DNA of 54,142 nucleotides from Bacillota bacterium. Its GTDB lineage: Bacteria; Bacillota; Clostridia; Lachnospirales; Lachnospiraceae. Below the pieces are notes generated by a model, which was given only the letters and a program-made list of their open reading frames with translations, was not told the origin of the DNA and searched no databases. The translations under genes and the position numbers were made by a program. Location of the stretch: NCBI GenBank assembly GCA_023421075.1, contig JAEZUM010000073.1, forward strand, positions 1 to 54,142, in the 5' to 3' direction. This document shows positions 1 through 7,082 of the stretch, one piece after another; position 1 is the stretch's first letter, and each line of letters begins with the position of its first letter.

Positions 1-311
1 AATCCCATGCTCTTAGCGTCGGCAGCTTCAATTCCTTTGATTGGATTGCTCCAAATTAAAATTAATGACCACCAGAAGAAACCATAGGCTGTAAAGGCAG
101 TAGCCCCAAAAGTGTTCCCTTTCTTAAATTCCATAATACCGGCGATGATCTGGGCTGCTCCGCCTAAAGCAAATCCCATTGCAATTATCATAATACTGAG
201 GGGGATAAAGCCTGCGTTATGTATGTTTAGTAAGCAGGTGGTCATTCCGAAGCCTAATAGACCGAGTGGAGCAGGATTAGCGATGCTTGGCTTATCTGAT
301 TGAGTTGACAT
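1..311 (-). CDS. satP: Acetate uptake transporter, GPR1/FUN34/YaaH (SatP) family, partial
   Basis: The 3' part of the gene lies beyond the left window edge, so only about 103 N-terminal residues are visible. They begin MSTQSDK and carry the family signature NPAPLGLLGFGMT at residues 12-24, followed by hydrophobic helices, one of them containing GFALGGAAQIIAG. Members of the family are six-helix inner-membrane proteins of about 190 residues that take up acetate or succinate. The ATG at 311 is preceded by an AAAGGA-type ribosome binding site. The family call is firm; the exact substrate is inferred from the family. Confidence 0.9.
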   Translation of the reverse strand, partial: MSTQSDKPSIANPAPLGLLGFGMTTCLLNIHNAGFIPLSIMIIAMGFALGGAAQIIAGIMEFKKGNTFGATAFTAYGFFWWSLILIWSNPIKGIEAADAKSMG

Positions 312-413
312 AGTAGTTGTAACATCCTTTCGATATCTTTAATTATGCTGAACGCACAAGGCATATCGTATCATTTTTATTGATTTAATTCAACATAAAA
401 TTTAATAAATATC

Positions 414-442
414 AGAAAAAGGTCCACCCATCGGATGAACCT
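414..442 (-). terminator. Rho-independent terminator of the DUF6273 gene
   Basis: Read on the minus strand, GGTTCATCC-GAT-GGGTGGACC forms a 9-bp stem (7 Watson-Crick pairs and two G-T type pairs) followed by five T. It lies just past the stop codon of the DUF6273 gene and before the SatP gene. Confidence 0.75.
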
Positions 443-449
443 AAGTAAA

Positions 450-1052
450 TCAAAGCTTTAACCATAATGCTGGACGAACACCGCCTAAACATTTACCATC
501 ACTAATGTTGCCTTTTAGTATATTATTTCCTTGGATACCAATATTACCATCGCCATGCACATACACGGTTTTTATATTAACGCGACCGGGTGATCGAAGC
601 CACCACCATGTACTCCACGTATAACCCTCAAGTCGTGCAATTCGGTTACTGTTGTTCTCATCTTTTCTCTGAAACCAATATCTTTGATTTTTTCCCGGGT
701 TATGTAATATTGAACTACTATCTCCGAAATACTTACAGGTTACTTCTTCAAGGCTTAACAAAAATATGCTATCCAACGTATCTGCACCGCCTTTTGTACC
801 ATACCACGGGTTGTCCGGATTTCTATTTGTTACCGGAATTATTCTTGATTGATCTGCTTCGTTGAAGCTGCTATAAAATTCATCGTTAAGGTATTTCCTT
901 AACGAGCAGTCAGCCCAAGTTGTGTCTTTATAAGCGTCATGGTATGCACGTTGTTCAATAATATATTCTGTTATTATTAATGCAGCATTGTCTTGTATAT
1001 CAAGCACTCGCCATTCATATTTATCAAATACGATTTTATCCCCTATCTGCAT
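450..1052 (-). CDS. DUF6273 domain protein
   Basis: A 200-residue protein with no signal peptide or membrane segment. The C-terminal half has the hallmark pattern WWLRSPG (about residue 150) and a terminal GGVRPALWLKL, as in the DUF6273 family common in Clostridia. The N-terminal part (IGDKIVFDKYEWRVLDIQ) is the usual short beta-rich lead-in. No enzymatic role is established for the family and no catalytic residues are evident. Its start lies 17 bp after the stop of the MerR-GyrI gene, so the two probably share a transcript that ends at the 414-442 hairpin. Confidence 0.75.
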   Translation of the reverse strand: MQIGDKIVFDKYEWRVLDIQDNAALIITEYIIEQRAYHDAYKDTTWADCSLRKYLNDEFYSSFNEADQSRIIPVTNRNPDNPWYGTKGGADTLDSIFLLSLEEVTCKYFGDSSSILHNPGKNQRYWFQRKDENNSNRIARLEGYTWSTWWWLRSPGRVNIKTVYVHGDGNIGIQGNNILKGNISDGKCLGGVRPALWLKL

Positions 1053-1069
1053 CTGTGCCTCCCTGTATA

Positions 1070-2053
1070 TTACCGAAATTCATCTTTTAGTTTAATGGGA
1101 AAATATCGTTGCATTTGTTTATAGCCAAGTCCCTTTTCTATATCCCTATAAGTATTATCTCTTCCTTCTTCATATAAATAAGGCATATTGAACATAACAT
1201 GGCTATCATTGTCGTACTCAAAATTTGTGTTTTCAATCCATCGAAGAACTTTATCTTCCACTTTGTTGATGCTCTCATTATCTTCGTCAATACTGACAGC
1301 CATAGCGTATAATCCACCTGGAAAATCGCACAAGTGAAAAGGACCTACATCGGCGTCGGTAACATCATCATGAACAGCGCATATCCACTCAGCATTGTCA
1401 TTTTTAGAGAGCAAAAAATCAAAACAATCGAATATTACACTCTTGTATAAATGACTATACTGCCATAATTGATTCATATATCCGCCTTCTTTAAACATTT
1501 CTCCCCAGGGTTGGTCTCCGGTAGTAATTGCCTTAAAGCCGGGTATCCTGACAACCATTATATCCGGAATTTTTTTATCTAATTGTTCCGTAATTTCAAT
1601 CAAACGGTTTATGTTGGAGGGTTTGCCAATGTAGTCAACGCTGATCAACTGTGTTTCCAGTTCTTTTGCTTTGTCGTACAGCAGTCTTATGTCGGAATTA
1701 TTCGCAAAATCAACTCGTTCTATTTCATGAATGAAGTCCAGGACAATGTCCTTCAACTCATGTAGAAGGGCAACTTCATCGTCTATGTTTTGGACCTTCT
1801 TTTCTAGCACTTCCAGAACTATTTCAGAGCTGGACGTGTTGAAAATACGCTGAATATCCTTTATGCTAATGTTCAGCTTTCGCAAAATAAGTATTTGCTC
1901 TAGTCGCCTGACTGCATTTTCGTCATACATTCGGTATGCATAGTCATCACTTCGGGTGCTGTTTATCAGCCCCATGTCCTCATAATAACGTAGCGTGCGG
2001 GCTGTTATACTATACTTGCTGGATACATCTTTGATTTTTATTAGGTTTTCCAT
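1070..2053 (-). CDS. MerR family regulator with GyrI-like effector-binding domain
   Basis: A 327-residue one-component regulator. Residues 6-75 form a MerR winged helix (ITARTLRYYEDMGLI, then YRMYDENAVRRLEQILILRKL), residues 80-120 a coiled-coil dimerisation helix, and residues about 165-322 a GyrI/AraC-effector type ligand-binding domain (ITTGDQPWGEMFKEGGYMNQLW, CDFPGGLYA). By family, such proteins bind amphipathic or cationic small molecules and activate promoters with over-long spacers. A promoter of that kind with a dyad lies directly upstream (2091-2121), which points to autoregulation. It is probably co-transcribed with the DUF6273 gene. The ligand is unknown. Confidence 0.88.
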   Translation of the reverse strand: MENLIKIKDVSSKYSITARTLRYYEDMGLINSTRSDDYAYRMYDENAVRRLEQILILRKLNISIKDIQRIFNTSSSEIVLEVLEKKVQNIDDEVALLHELKDIVLDFIHEIERVDFANNSDIRLLYDKAKELETQLISVDYIGKPSNINRLIEITEQLDKKIPDIMVVRIPGFKAITTGDQPWGEMFKEGGYMNQLWQYSHLYKSVIFDCFDFLLSKNDNAEWICAVHDDVTDADVGPFHLCDFPGGLYAMAVSIDEDNESINKVEDKVLRWIENTNFEYDNDSHVMFNMPYLYEEGRDNTYRDIEKGLGYKQMQRYFPIKLKDEFR

Positions 2054-2090
2054 TTGTTTCGACCTCGCTTCCGGTGTTTGTGATGAGTCT

Positions 2091-2121
2091 AGTATAAAGG
2101 CTTCCCCAAAGGAAGAGTCAA
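2091..2121 (-). promoter_or_regulatory. MerR-type promoter with 19-bp spacer, upstream of the MerR-GyrI gene
   Basis: On the minus strand TTGACT (2121-2116) is separated by 19 bp from TATACT (2096-2091). The spacer contains the dyad CTTCC-N5-GGAAG (2101-2115). An over-long 19-bp spacer with a central dyad is the classic MerR-activated arrangement, and the site drives the MerR gene itself. Confidence 0.7.
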
Positions 2122-2141
2122 TGGGTAATGATGTTTTTTTA

Positions 2142-2582
2142 TTAGCTTTTTATACTGTTACTGGAAAGGGCTTTTACCATGAACATTTCAAGCGGTTGTT
2201 CAAACCCCGGGATGTCAAGCACCAGACATCCGCAGTCTTTGTATCCAAGCTTACGATAAAAATGCTGTGCATTTTCATCAACTTGTGTTGACGTCATAAC
2301 CATTTTATAACCCAGTCTAGCCATTTCATTTTCCCAAAACTCCATCGCCTGTCGACCATATCCTTTCTTGTGATATGAAAAATCAATATAAATCAATGTT
2401 AGGAAAGGCGTATTATCCCAAAACATATTAAAGCGGAATACCCCAATCGGTTTCTCGTCATCTAAAATTATGTATCCTCTTTTGTCTGCAACCTTTTTTT
2501 GAAATTCTGCTTCGGGTAGATGTCTGTCAAGCGTATACCAAAACTCTTTATCCACTTCCTCTATGTACCTAATTTGAAACAT
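2142..2582 (-). CDS. GNAT family N-acetyltransferase
   Basis: A 146-residue single-domain GNAT protein. Motif A of the acetyl-CoA fold is visible as YHKKGYGRQAMEFWENE (residues about 80-96), matching the Q/R-x-x-G-x-G/A pattern. It is followed by a beta strand (KMVMTSTQVDENAQHFYRKLGY), the usual C-terminal GNAT motif B. The substrate cannot be deduced. The ATG follows a GGGGGG run 6-7 bp upstream. The downstream MerR gene has its own promoter between the two, so this is probably a separate transcription unit. Confidence 0.85.
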   Translation of the reverse strand: MFQIRYIEEVDKEFWYTLDRHLPEAEFQKKVADKRGYIILDDEKPIGVFRFNMFWDNTPFLTLIYIDFSYHKKGYGRQAMEFWENEMARLGYKMVMTSTQVDENAQHFYRKLGYKDCGCLVLDIPGFEQPLEMFMVKALSSNSIKS

Positions 2583-2811
2583 GTTCGTTCCCCCCTATTG
2601 CTAACATTCTAATCTATTCACTTTATTGCTAACAACATTCTATCATAAAAACAGGAATACAGATAATTGAAATTATAGAAATATATTACAATGAAATAGC
2701 GCTCTTAATATTTATCTATGACAGAGGAGCATACTCACATTATATATTGGAGTATGTAATACTAGGTTATGGTATCATCTATTAAGTCAGGTTGTACGTC
2801 TAGTAATCTAT

Positions 2812-3783
2812 TCATTGAATGGGGAGAAATAGTTTAAAACTATGAAATCCGCCCTCTCCAGATTTGGTAATATGCTCTTCAAGCCATTGATGTTCGCCAT
2901 AATTGTATTGTGGATTTTGCATTAACCAGTGATGTAGGGATCTCCATGCTTTATCAAGATTTGAGTTAGGGCCGTACGTAGCCTCAGCGGTAACATATAA
3001 ACCACCTTCATAATCCTTAATAATTATGTTCCTATTTTGAGTTTCTGTTATTACACGTTCCGATATGTTAGTGAGCATTGCCCATGCTTCATATCCAAAT
3101 TCATGGTCATTCATCGGAAAAGGATTAATAAACCCGAAATATCTTGTATTTGGTGGCAAATGAAGATTATGATCGATCATGAATTTTCCGAGCGTTAATG
3201 TTGCAGGCAATTTTTCAATTATACCAAATTGTTTTTGGTATTCATAAGACATTTGCCATCGGATCAGATTTCCCCAGGCCTTTGAAACCATTTTATCTTG
3301 TTCTTGTCGCATATTCTTTAATAATATATTGCCATTGTAGGAATGGTAAGAAGCTACCTTCATGGGTTGCAATCTCTCGATGGATATTGTAATTGGTATC
3401 AATTCTTTAGACAGGCAATCTGTTAAAGCGAAAGGCTTACATAAATCATCCAGCATTCCGATTTTTCGGTATTTCAGTGGAGAAATACCAAAGAATCCTG
3501 TAAAAGCTCGATTAAATGTCTGTTGAGAACTGAAATTGTAATCAAGCGCTATATCTACAATTTCTTTTTGGGTATTTATTAGTTCTTCAGCTGCACACGA
3601 TAATTTACGCTTTCGAATGTAAGATGTAATAGGTTCACCTACGAAATCCATGAATATTCGATGAAAATGAGGATAAGAATAGAATGTGTTTTCAAGAACA
3701 TCATCGATACATACTCTTTTGGTCAAATTGTCTTCAATATATGCAATACATTGTTCGATTCTTTTTACATAATCAATATTCAT
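2812..3783 (-). CDS. AraC family regulator with GyrI-like effector-binding domain
   Basis: A 323-residue regulator. Residues 8-108 contain two AraC-type helix-turn-helix motifs (KRVCIDDVLENTFYSYPHFHRIF and IVDIALDYNFSSQQTFNRAFTGFFGISPLKYRK). Residues about 130-322 form a GyrI-like (AraC_E_bind) domain, with KVASYHSYNG at its start and GGLYVTAEATYGP before the last strands. This is the Rob/SoxS-like layout often tied to sensing hydrophobic compounds. It stands alone, with no obvious target gene alongside; the DUF421 pair to its left in transcription is divergent. A ribosome binding site (GGAGG) precedes the ATG. Confidence 0.88.
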   Translation of the reverse strand: MNIDYVKRIEQCIAYIEDNLTKRVCIDDVLENTFYSYPHFHRIFMDFVGEPITSYIRKRKLSCAAEELINTQKEIVDIALDYNFSSQQTFNRAFTGFFGISPLKYRKIGMLDDLCKPFALTDCLSKELIPITISIERLQPMKVASYHSYNGNILLKNMRQEQDKMVSKAWGNLIRWQMSYEYQKQFGIIEKLPATLTLGKFMIDHNLHLPPNTRYFGFINPFPMNDHEFGYEAWAMLTNISERVITETQNRNIIIKDYEGGLYVTAEATYGPNSNLDKAWRSLHHWLMQNPQYNYGEHQWLEEHITKSGEGGFHSFKLFLPIQ

Positions 3784-4134
3784 GTTGTTGCCTCCTTTTT
3801 ATAATTAATTATAACCTCTATTATAAAAAATTCTTTGCTCAATCTATCTTGATTACAACGAATGCTCTGTGCAACAACACAAATAATTATTACCTAAAAA
3901 CATATTTATCTTATTATACTTTTCTTAATATATTGAGTCAATCTGCACATCAAAATGGTTAAGATACATGCAATAACGTAATACTACACCTTTTATAACA
4001 TGCCTTTTATAATAGGCATGATAATATTCAAGTGTAATTCAACTTATATTAAGCGAGAAAGTTTGGTAAGGTATTAATAGATAAACAATTGGAAAAGATA
4101 GTAGTATAAAACGTCTTTATAAAGGTGGTAGCAT
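3784..4134. other. Intergenic region between divergent AraC-GyrI and DUF421 genes
   Basis: A 351-bp, very AT-rich stretch without a convincing gene. It contains a 7-bp-stem hairpin CATGCCT-N8-AGGCATG at 3999-4020 with no T-run, which is more like an operator than a terminator, and an AAAGGTGG ribosome binding site at 4121-4128 for the first DUF421 gene. It must hold both divergent promoters, but none is clear enough to place. Confidence 0.6.
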
Positions 4135-4860
4135 ATGCTTGAGTTTTTCAAAGATTCTGCGATTGTTCTTGGGAGAATATTAACTATCTTACCCTTATTA
4201 CTGTTTGTCACATTGTATATGGGAAAAAGAGCGATAGGTGAACTCCCTGTATTTGATTTTTTGATTATCGTTATTTTAGGAGCTGTAGTCGGTGCTGACA
4301 TTGCTGATCCAGAGATTAAACATCTCCCTACCGCAGTTGCTATCATAAGTGTTGCCCTTCTCCAGAAGATTGTTGCTTACATTAAAATATCAAAACGTAA
4401 AATAGGACATCTTATTACTTTTGAACCAACGGTTATCATTCAAAACGGTAAGCTCCTTGACAAAAACCTTAAGAAAATTCGCTATTCAATTGATAATGTC
4501 CTTCAAATGCTAAGAGAAAAAGATATATTTGATATCAGTGAGATAGAAACAGCTATAATTGAAGCTAGCGGCAATATTAGTGTTTTAAAAAAACCGGAGA
4601 AAAGTTTAGTTACTAGAGAAGATTTGAATATCGCTATGAAAACATCAACAATTACTTACCCTATTATTATTGAAGGAAAAATCCATTCGCAAGTATTAAA
4701 ATTTCTAAACCTTGATGAAACATGGCTTATTTTACAATTAAAAAACAGTAAGATTAATGATATTCAGAATGTTTTTTTTGCATCGATAAATCAAAATCAT
4801 GAACTACAGGTTTCTTTAAAAAATGAAGACATTATAAAGGTTCCCATAATAAAACACTAA
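4135..4860 (+). CDS. DUF421 domain membrane protein (YetF/YcaP family), copy 1
   Basis: A 241-residue protein with about three N-terminal transmembrane helices (residues 8-85) carrying the family pattern MGKRAIGELPVFDFLIIVILG. A cytosolic domain follows, containing ITFEPTVIIQNGKL and a paired C-terminal half. The YetF/YcaP family occurs in spore formers and other bacteria; its molecular role is poorly defined. The protein is similar over its full length to the next gene and exactly the same length, which indicates tandem duplication. The ATG at 4135 follows AAAGGTGG. Confidence 0.88.
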   Translation: MLEFFKDSAIVLGRILTILPLLLFVTLYMGKRAIGELPVFDFLIIVILGAVVGADIADPEIKHLPTAVAIISVALLQKIVAYIKISKRKIGHLITFEPTVIIQNGKLLDKNLKKIRYSIDNVLQMLREKDIFDISEIETAIIEASGNISVLKKPEKSLVTREDLNIAMKTSTITYPIIIEGKIHSQVLKFLNLDETWLILQLKNSKINDIQNVFFASINQNHELQVSLKNEDIIKVPIIKH

Positions 4861-4964
4861 ATTGTTATAACCAAAAATTTATTATAAGAGACTGCATTGA
4901 CGCAACATAGTATCAATAACTGTAAATTGAACTGTAATGTAAAGGTTTGAAAGGAGAAAGCTTA

Positions 4965-5690
4965 ATGATAGAATTTATTAAAGATTCATCCCTTGTCTTT
5001 TTCAGAATCTTAACTATTTTGCCTTTAGTTCTCTTTGTCACAATTTTTATGGGAAAACGTACTATTGGAGAAGTGCCGATCTTTGACTTTCTAGTTATTA
5101 TCATTCTGGGTTCAGTAGTAGGTGCTGATATCGCAGAACCAAATATTAAACATATGCCAACGGCTGTCGCTATTGTAGGAATTGGATTATTGCAGAAAAT
5201 TGTTTCATCCCTTAAAGTTTCTAATCGTAAATTTGGAAGACTTATTACTTTTGAACCAACTATTGTAATCCAAAATGGGAGGCTACTTAATAGCAATCTT
5301 AAAAAAATTAACTACACTATTGATAATATACTTCAACTACTTAGAGAAATAGATGTGTTTGATATAAATGAAGTAGAGACAGCCATCATAGAATCTACCG
5401 GTAATTTAAGTGTCTTGAAGAAACATAATAAAATTGCTGTTACCATGGAAGATATGGGAATTAATAAGAATATATCTAGCATTACCTTGCCGGTTATAAT
5501 AGAAGGTAAACTTTATTATGATGTACTAACTTATTTTAAGTTGGACAATGCTTGGCTTATTAAACAACTAAATGATAAAAACATTAGTGATATAAAAGAT
5601 ATTTTCTTCGCATCCATTAATCATAATCACGAGCTTCAAATATCTTTAAAAAATGAAGAAGGAATACTTATTCCCATAATAAAACATTAA
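4965..5690 (+). CDS. DUF421 domain membrane protein (YetF/YcaP family), copy 2
   Basis: Also 241 residues when started at the ATG at 4965, which has AAGGAG at 4951-4956; the in-frame TTG at 4947 is less likely. Its organisation matches the preceding paralogue: N-terminal helices with MGKRTIGEVPIFDFLVIIILG, then a cytosolic domain with ITFEPTIVIQNGRL, and a nearly identical end (FFASINHNHELQISLKNEE). The copies differ at many scattered positions, so the duplication is not recent. The 104-bp gap between them suggests they are expressed together. Confidence 0.88.
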   Translation: MIEFIKDSSLVFFRILTILPLVLFVTIFMGKRTIGEVPIFDFLVIIILGSVVGADIAEPNIKHMPTAVAIVGIGLLQKIVSSLKVSNRKFGRLITFEPTIVIQNGRLLNSNLKKINYTIDNILQLLREIDVFDINEVETAIIESTGNLSVLKKHNKIAVTMEDMGINKNISSITLPVIIEGKLYYDVLTYFKLDNAWLIKQLNDKNISDIKDIFFASINHNHELQISLKNEEGILIPIIKH

Positions 5691-5765
5691 TGACTTTATC
5701 CAATTGATTCTAATTTAACGGAAATACAGGCGATATGACATTCTGATAAGCTTTTTTCATGTTAA

Positions 5766-5837
5766 GCGCGAGACGGTGCACGAGGTCCACTGGATCTCGG
5801 TTCTGCACGGACCGGAGCGGAGCGGAGACATTCGAAC
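5766..5837. repeat. tRNA-Gly-associated dispersed repeat, copy A
   Basis: It starts with GCGCGAGACGG, identical to the 3' end (read on the plus strand) of the nearby tRNA-Gly gene. A GC-rich core follows, with the hairpin GGTCC-ACT-GGATC and the stem CGGT...ACCG, and it ends with the T-loop-like ATTCGAAC. Copy C at 54041-54107 matches it almost base for base, apart from a few substitutions and an extra AGCGG unit here. It sits 24 bp from the terminator hairpin of the tRNA gene. Confidence 0.85.
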
Positions 5838-5860
5838 TTCGAGTCCAGGATTGGACTCGA

Positions 5861-5906
5861 ATAAAGTAAAAAAGGATATCCATTAGGATATCCTTTTTTA
5901 CTTTAT
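5861..5906 (-). terminator. Perfect 20-bp hairpin downstream of tRNA-Gly
   Basis: Arms at 5861-5880 and 5887-5906 are perfectly complementary over 20 bp with a 6-nt loop, and contain GATATCC followed by T6. It begins 4 bp beyond the mature 3' end of the tRNA. The T-runs on both strands suggest bidirectional termination. Confidence 0.9.
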
Positions 5907-5909
5907 GAC

Positions 5910-5981
5910 AGCGCGAGACGGGATTCGAACCCGCGACCCTCGCCTTGGCAAGGCGATACTCCACCACTGAGCCACTCGCGC
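5910..5981 (-). tRNA. tRNA-Gly (anticodon GCC)
   Basis: The minus strand folds into a full cloverleaf of 72 nt. The acceptor GCGCGAG pairs with CTCGCGC. The anticodon arm is TCGCC-TTGCCAA-GGCGA with anticodon GCC. The T arm is CGGG-TTCGAAT-CCCG and the discriminator base is U. CCA is not encoded. Open reading frames that cross it are artefacts. Confidence 0.96.
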
Positions 5982-6168
5982 ATTTTCGCATCGCATTTAT
6001 AACGTGTGCAAGAGATATGATACCTTATGACAGGGTTGTTTGTCAAGACTGAAATAATAATTTTTAGATGAATTTTCACTCAGCAGTTCCGTATGGAAAC
6101 ATCTCACCGGCAACATGTAGTTAGATGTCGATACATTCCGGATTTTTACATATATTGAAAAGAATTAA

Positions 6169-6206
6169 TTGACATTTACTATTGTGGTGATAAAATATTC
6201 TTATTA
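6169..6206 (+). promoter_or_regulatory. Promoter and candidate operator of the YheO-type regulator
   Basis: TTGACA (6169-6174), a 16-bp spacer and TAAAAT (6191-6196) form a good sigma-A promoter. The palindrome TGATAA-N7-TTATTA (6188-6206) overlaps the -10 box. The same palindrome, 17 of 19 bases identical, follows the tnaA promoter at 7032-7050. Confidence 0.65.
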
Positions 6207-6223
6207 TGAAAAAATAAGAAGGG

Positions 6224-6886
6224 GTGAGGATAATCGGATCTGATTTTGATTTTACATCGTATATACACCTGGTTGACTTCTTGGGTGCTTGTTTTGGGGA
6301 AAATACGGAAGTCGTTCTTTATGATTTTAAAGATATCAACCACTCTGTGATTGCGATACATAACGGTCATATCAGCGGTAGAACGATCGGAGCTCCTTTA
6401 ACAAATTTTGCATTGTCTAAATTAAAGGATAAAGGAAAAGAAGGTCCCCCCTACTATTTGAACTATTTGGGAATGTCCAAGAATACAACCTTAAAGTCTA
6501 ACAGTTTCTTTATATTAGATAAGCATGGCAATCCACAGGGAATGTTAAGTATTAATATTGATGTGACAAAGTATCAGCAAGCGGCAGAGCTGCTTCAGAA
6601 GCTGGCCTTCCTCCCTTCGATGAAACCTGTGGAAAAGGATAATAATACCATAGAAGCCTTTCAATCTTCCCCGAGAGATTTAATTAATCAGATTATCAAT
6701 GAGGTTACAAACTCCGGAGAGATATCAATCGAACGCTTAACCGTAGAAGAGAAGGTTGAAATCATTAAGCGTCTGAATACCGAGAAATTCTTCCTGATTA
6801 AGGGTGCAGTGAGTGAGGCGGCGGATGCCTTAGGCATATCAATCGCAACAGTATATCGCTATTTGAGTAAATTAAATAGATCGTAA
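6224..6886 (+). CDS. YheO-type PAS/HTH transcriptional regulator
   Basis: A 220-residue protein. Residues 10-120 form a YheO-like PAS domain (LGACFGENTEVVLYDF, FILDKHGNPQGMLSINID) and residues 160-217 a C-terminal helix-turn-helix (AVSEAADALGISIATVYRYLSKL). Relatives such as YheO and DpiA-like PAS regulators sense small molecules; a tryptophan-related ligand here is inferred from the adjacent tnaA operon. Its promoter and that of tnaA share a palindrome, so it probably controls both. The start is uncertain: GTG at 6224 has AGAAGG only just upstream, and an in-frame stop at 6215 rules out any earlier start. A terminator follows. Confidence 0.82.
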   Translation: MRIIGSDFDFTSYIHLVDFLGACFGENTEVVLYDFKDINHSVIAIHNGHISGRTIGAPLTNFALSKLKDKGKEGPPYYLNYLGMSKNTTLKSNSFFILDKHGNPQGMLSINIDVTKYQQAAELLQKLAFLPSMKPVEKDNNTIEAFQSSPRDLINQIINEVTNSGEISIERLTVEEKVEIIKRLNTEKFFLIKGAVSEAADALGISIATVYRYLSKLNRS

Positions 6887-6898
6887 ATTTGGTAAGAA

Positions 6899-6944
6899 AG
6901 CTATAGTTGTGTGGCTGCTGTCGCACGATTATAGCTGTTTTTTT
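6899..6944 (+). terminator. Terminator after the YheO-type regulator
   Basis: AGCTATAG...TATAGCT forms the outer stem, with an inner stem TTGTG...CGCAC, followed by seven T at 6938-6944. It separates the regulator gene from the tnaA promoter. Confidence 0.85.
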
Positions 6945-6995
6945 GTGTCAGGTTTGTAGAACCAAAAATTACATTATATATTTTGGATAGATATA

Positions 6996-7050
6996 TTGAC
7001 AAAATGAAAATTAAATTATACAATATCACTATGATAAAAAATTCTTATCA
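6996..7050 (+). promoter_or_regulatory. tnaA promoter with downstream operator-like palindrome
   Basis: TTGACA (6996-7001), a 17-bp spacer and TACAAT (7019-7024) form a near-consensus promoter. The palindrome TGATAA-N7-TTATCA (7032-7050) covers the expected transcription start, where a bound repressor would block initiation. It matches the site over the regulator promoter at 6188-6206. No tnaC-like leader with a tryptophan codon is present. Confidence 0.7.
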
Positions 7051-7082
7051 CGATAAAAAAATATTGCCAGGAGGAGAATAAT

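Noticed and set aside
112..303. Plus-strand 63-codon frame
   Set aside because: It is the shadow of the SatP gene on the opposite strand, whose translation has a clear family signature.
450..1052. DUF6273 protein as a variable target of a diversity-generating retroelement
   Set aside because: The WWLRSPG...VRPAL pattern recalls lectin-fold targets, but no reverse transcriptase or template repeat is present in the window.
5710..5991. Apparent 93-codon gene on the minus strand
   Set aside because: It runs through the tRNA-Gly gene, its terminator hairpin and repeat copy A; its translation only reflects those sequences.
7004..7081. Possible tnaC-like leader peptide before tnaA
   Set aside because: The frame has no tryptophan codon, and its first ATG lies upstream of the -10 box of the predicted promoter, so it would not be on the transcript.
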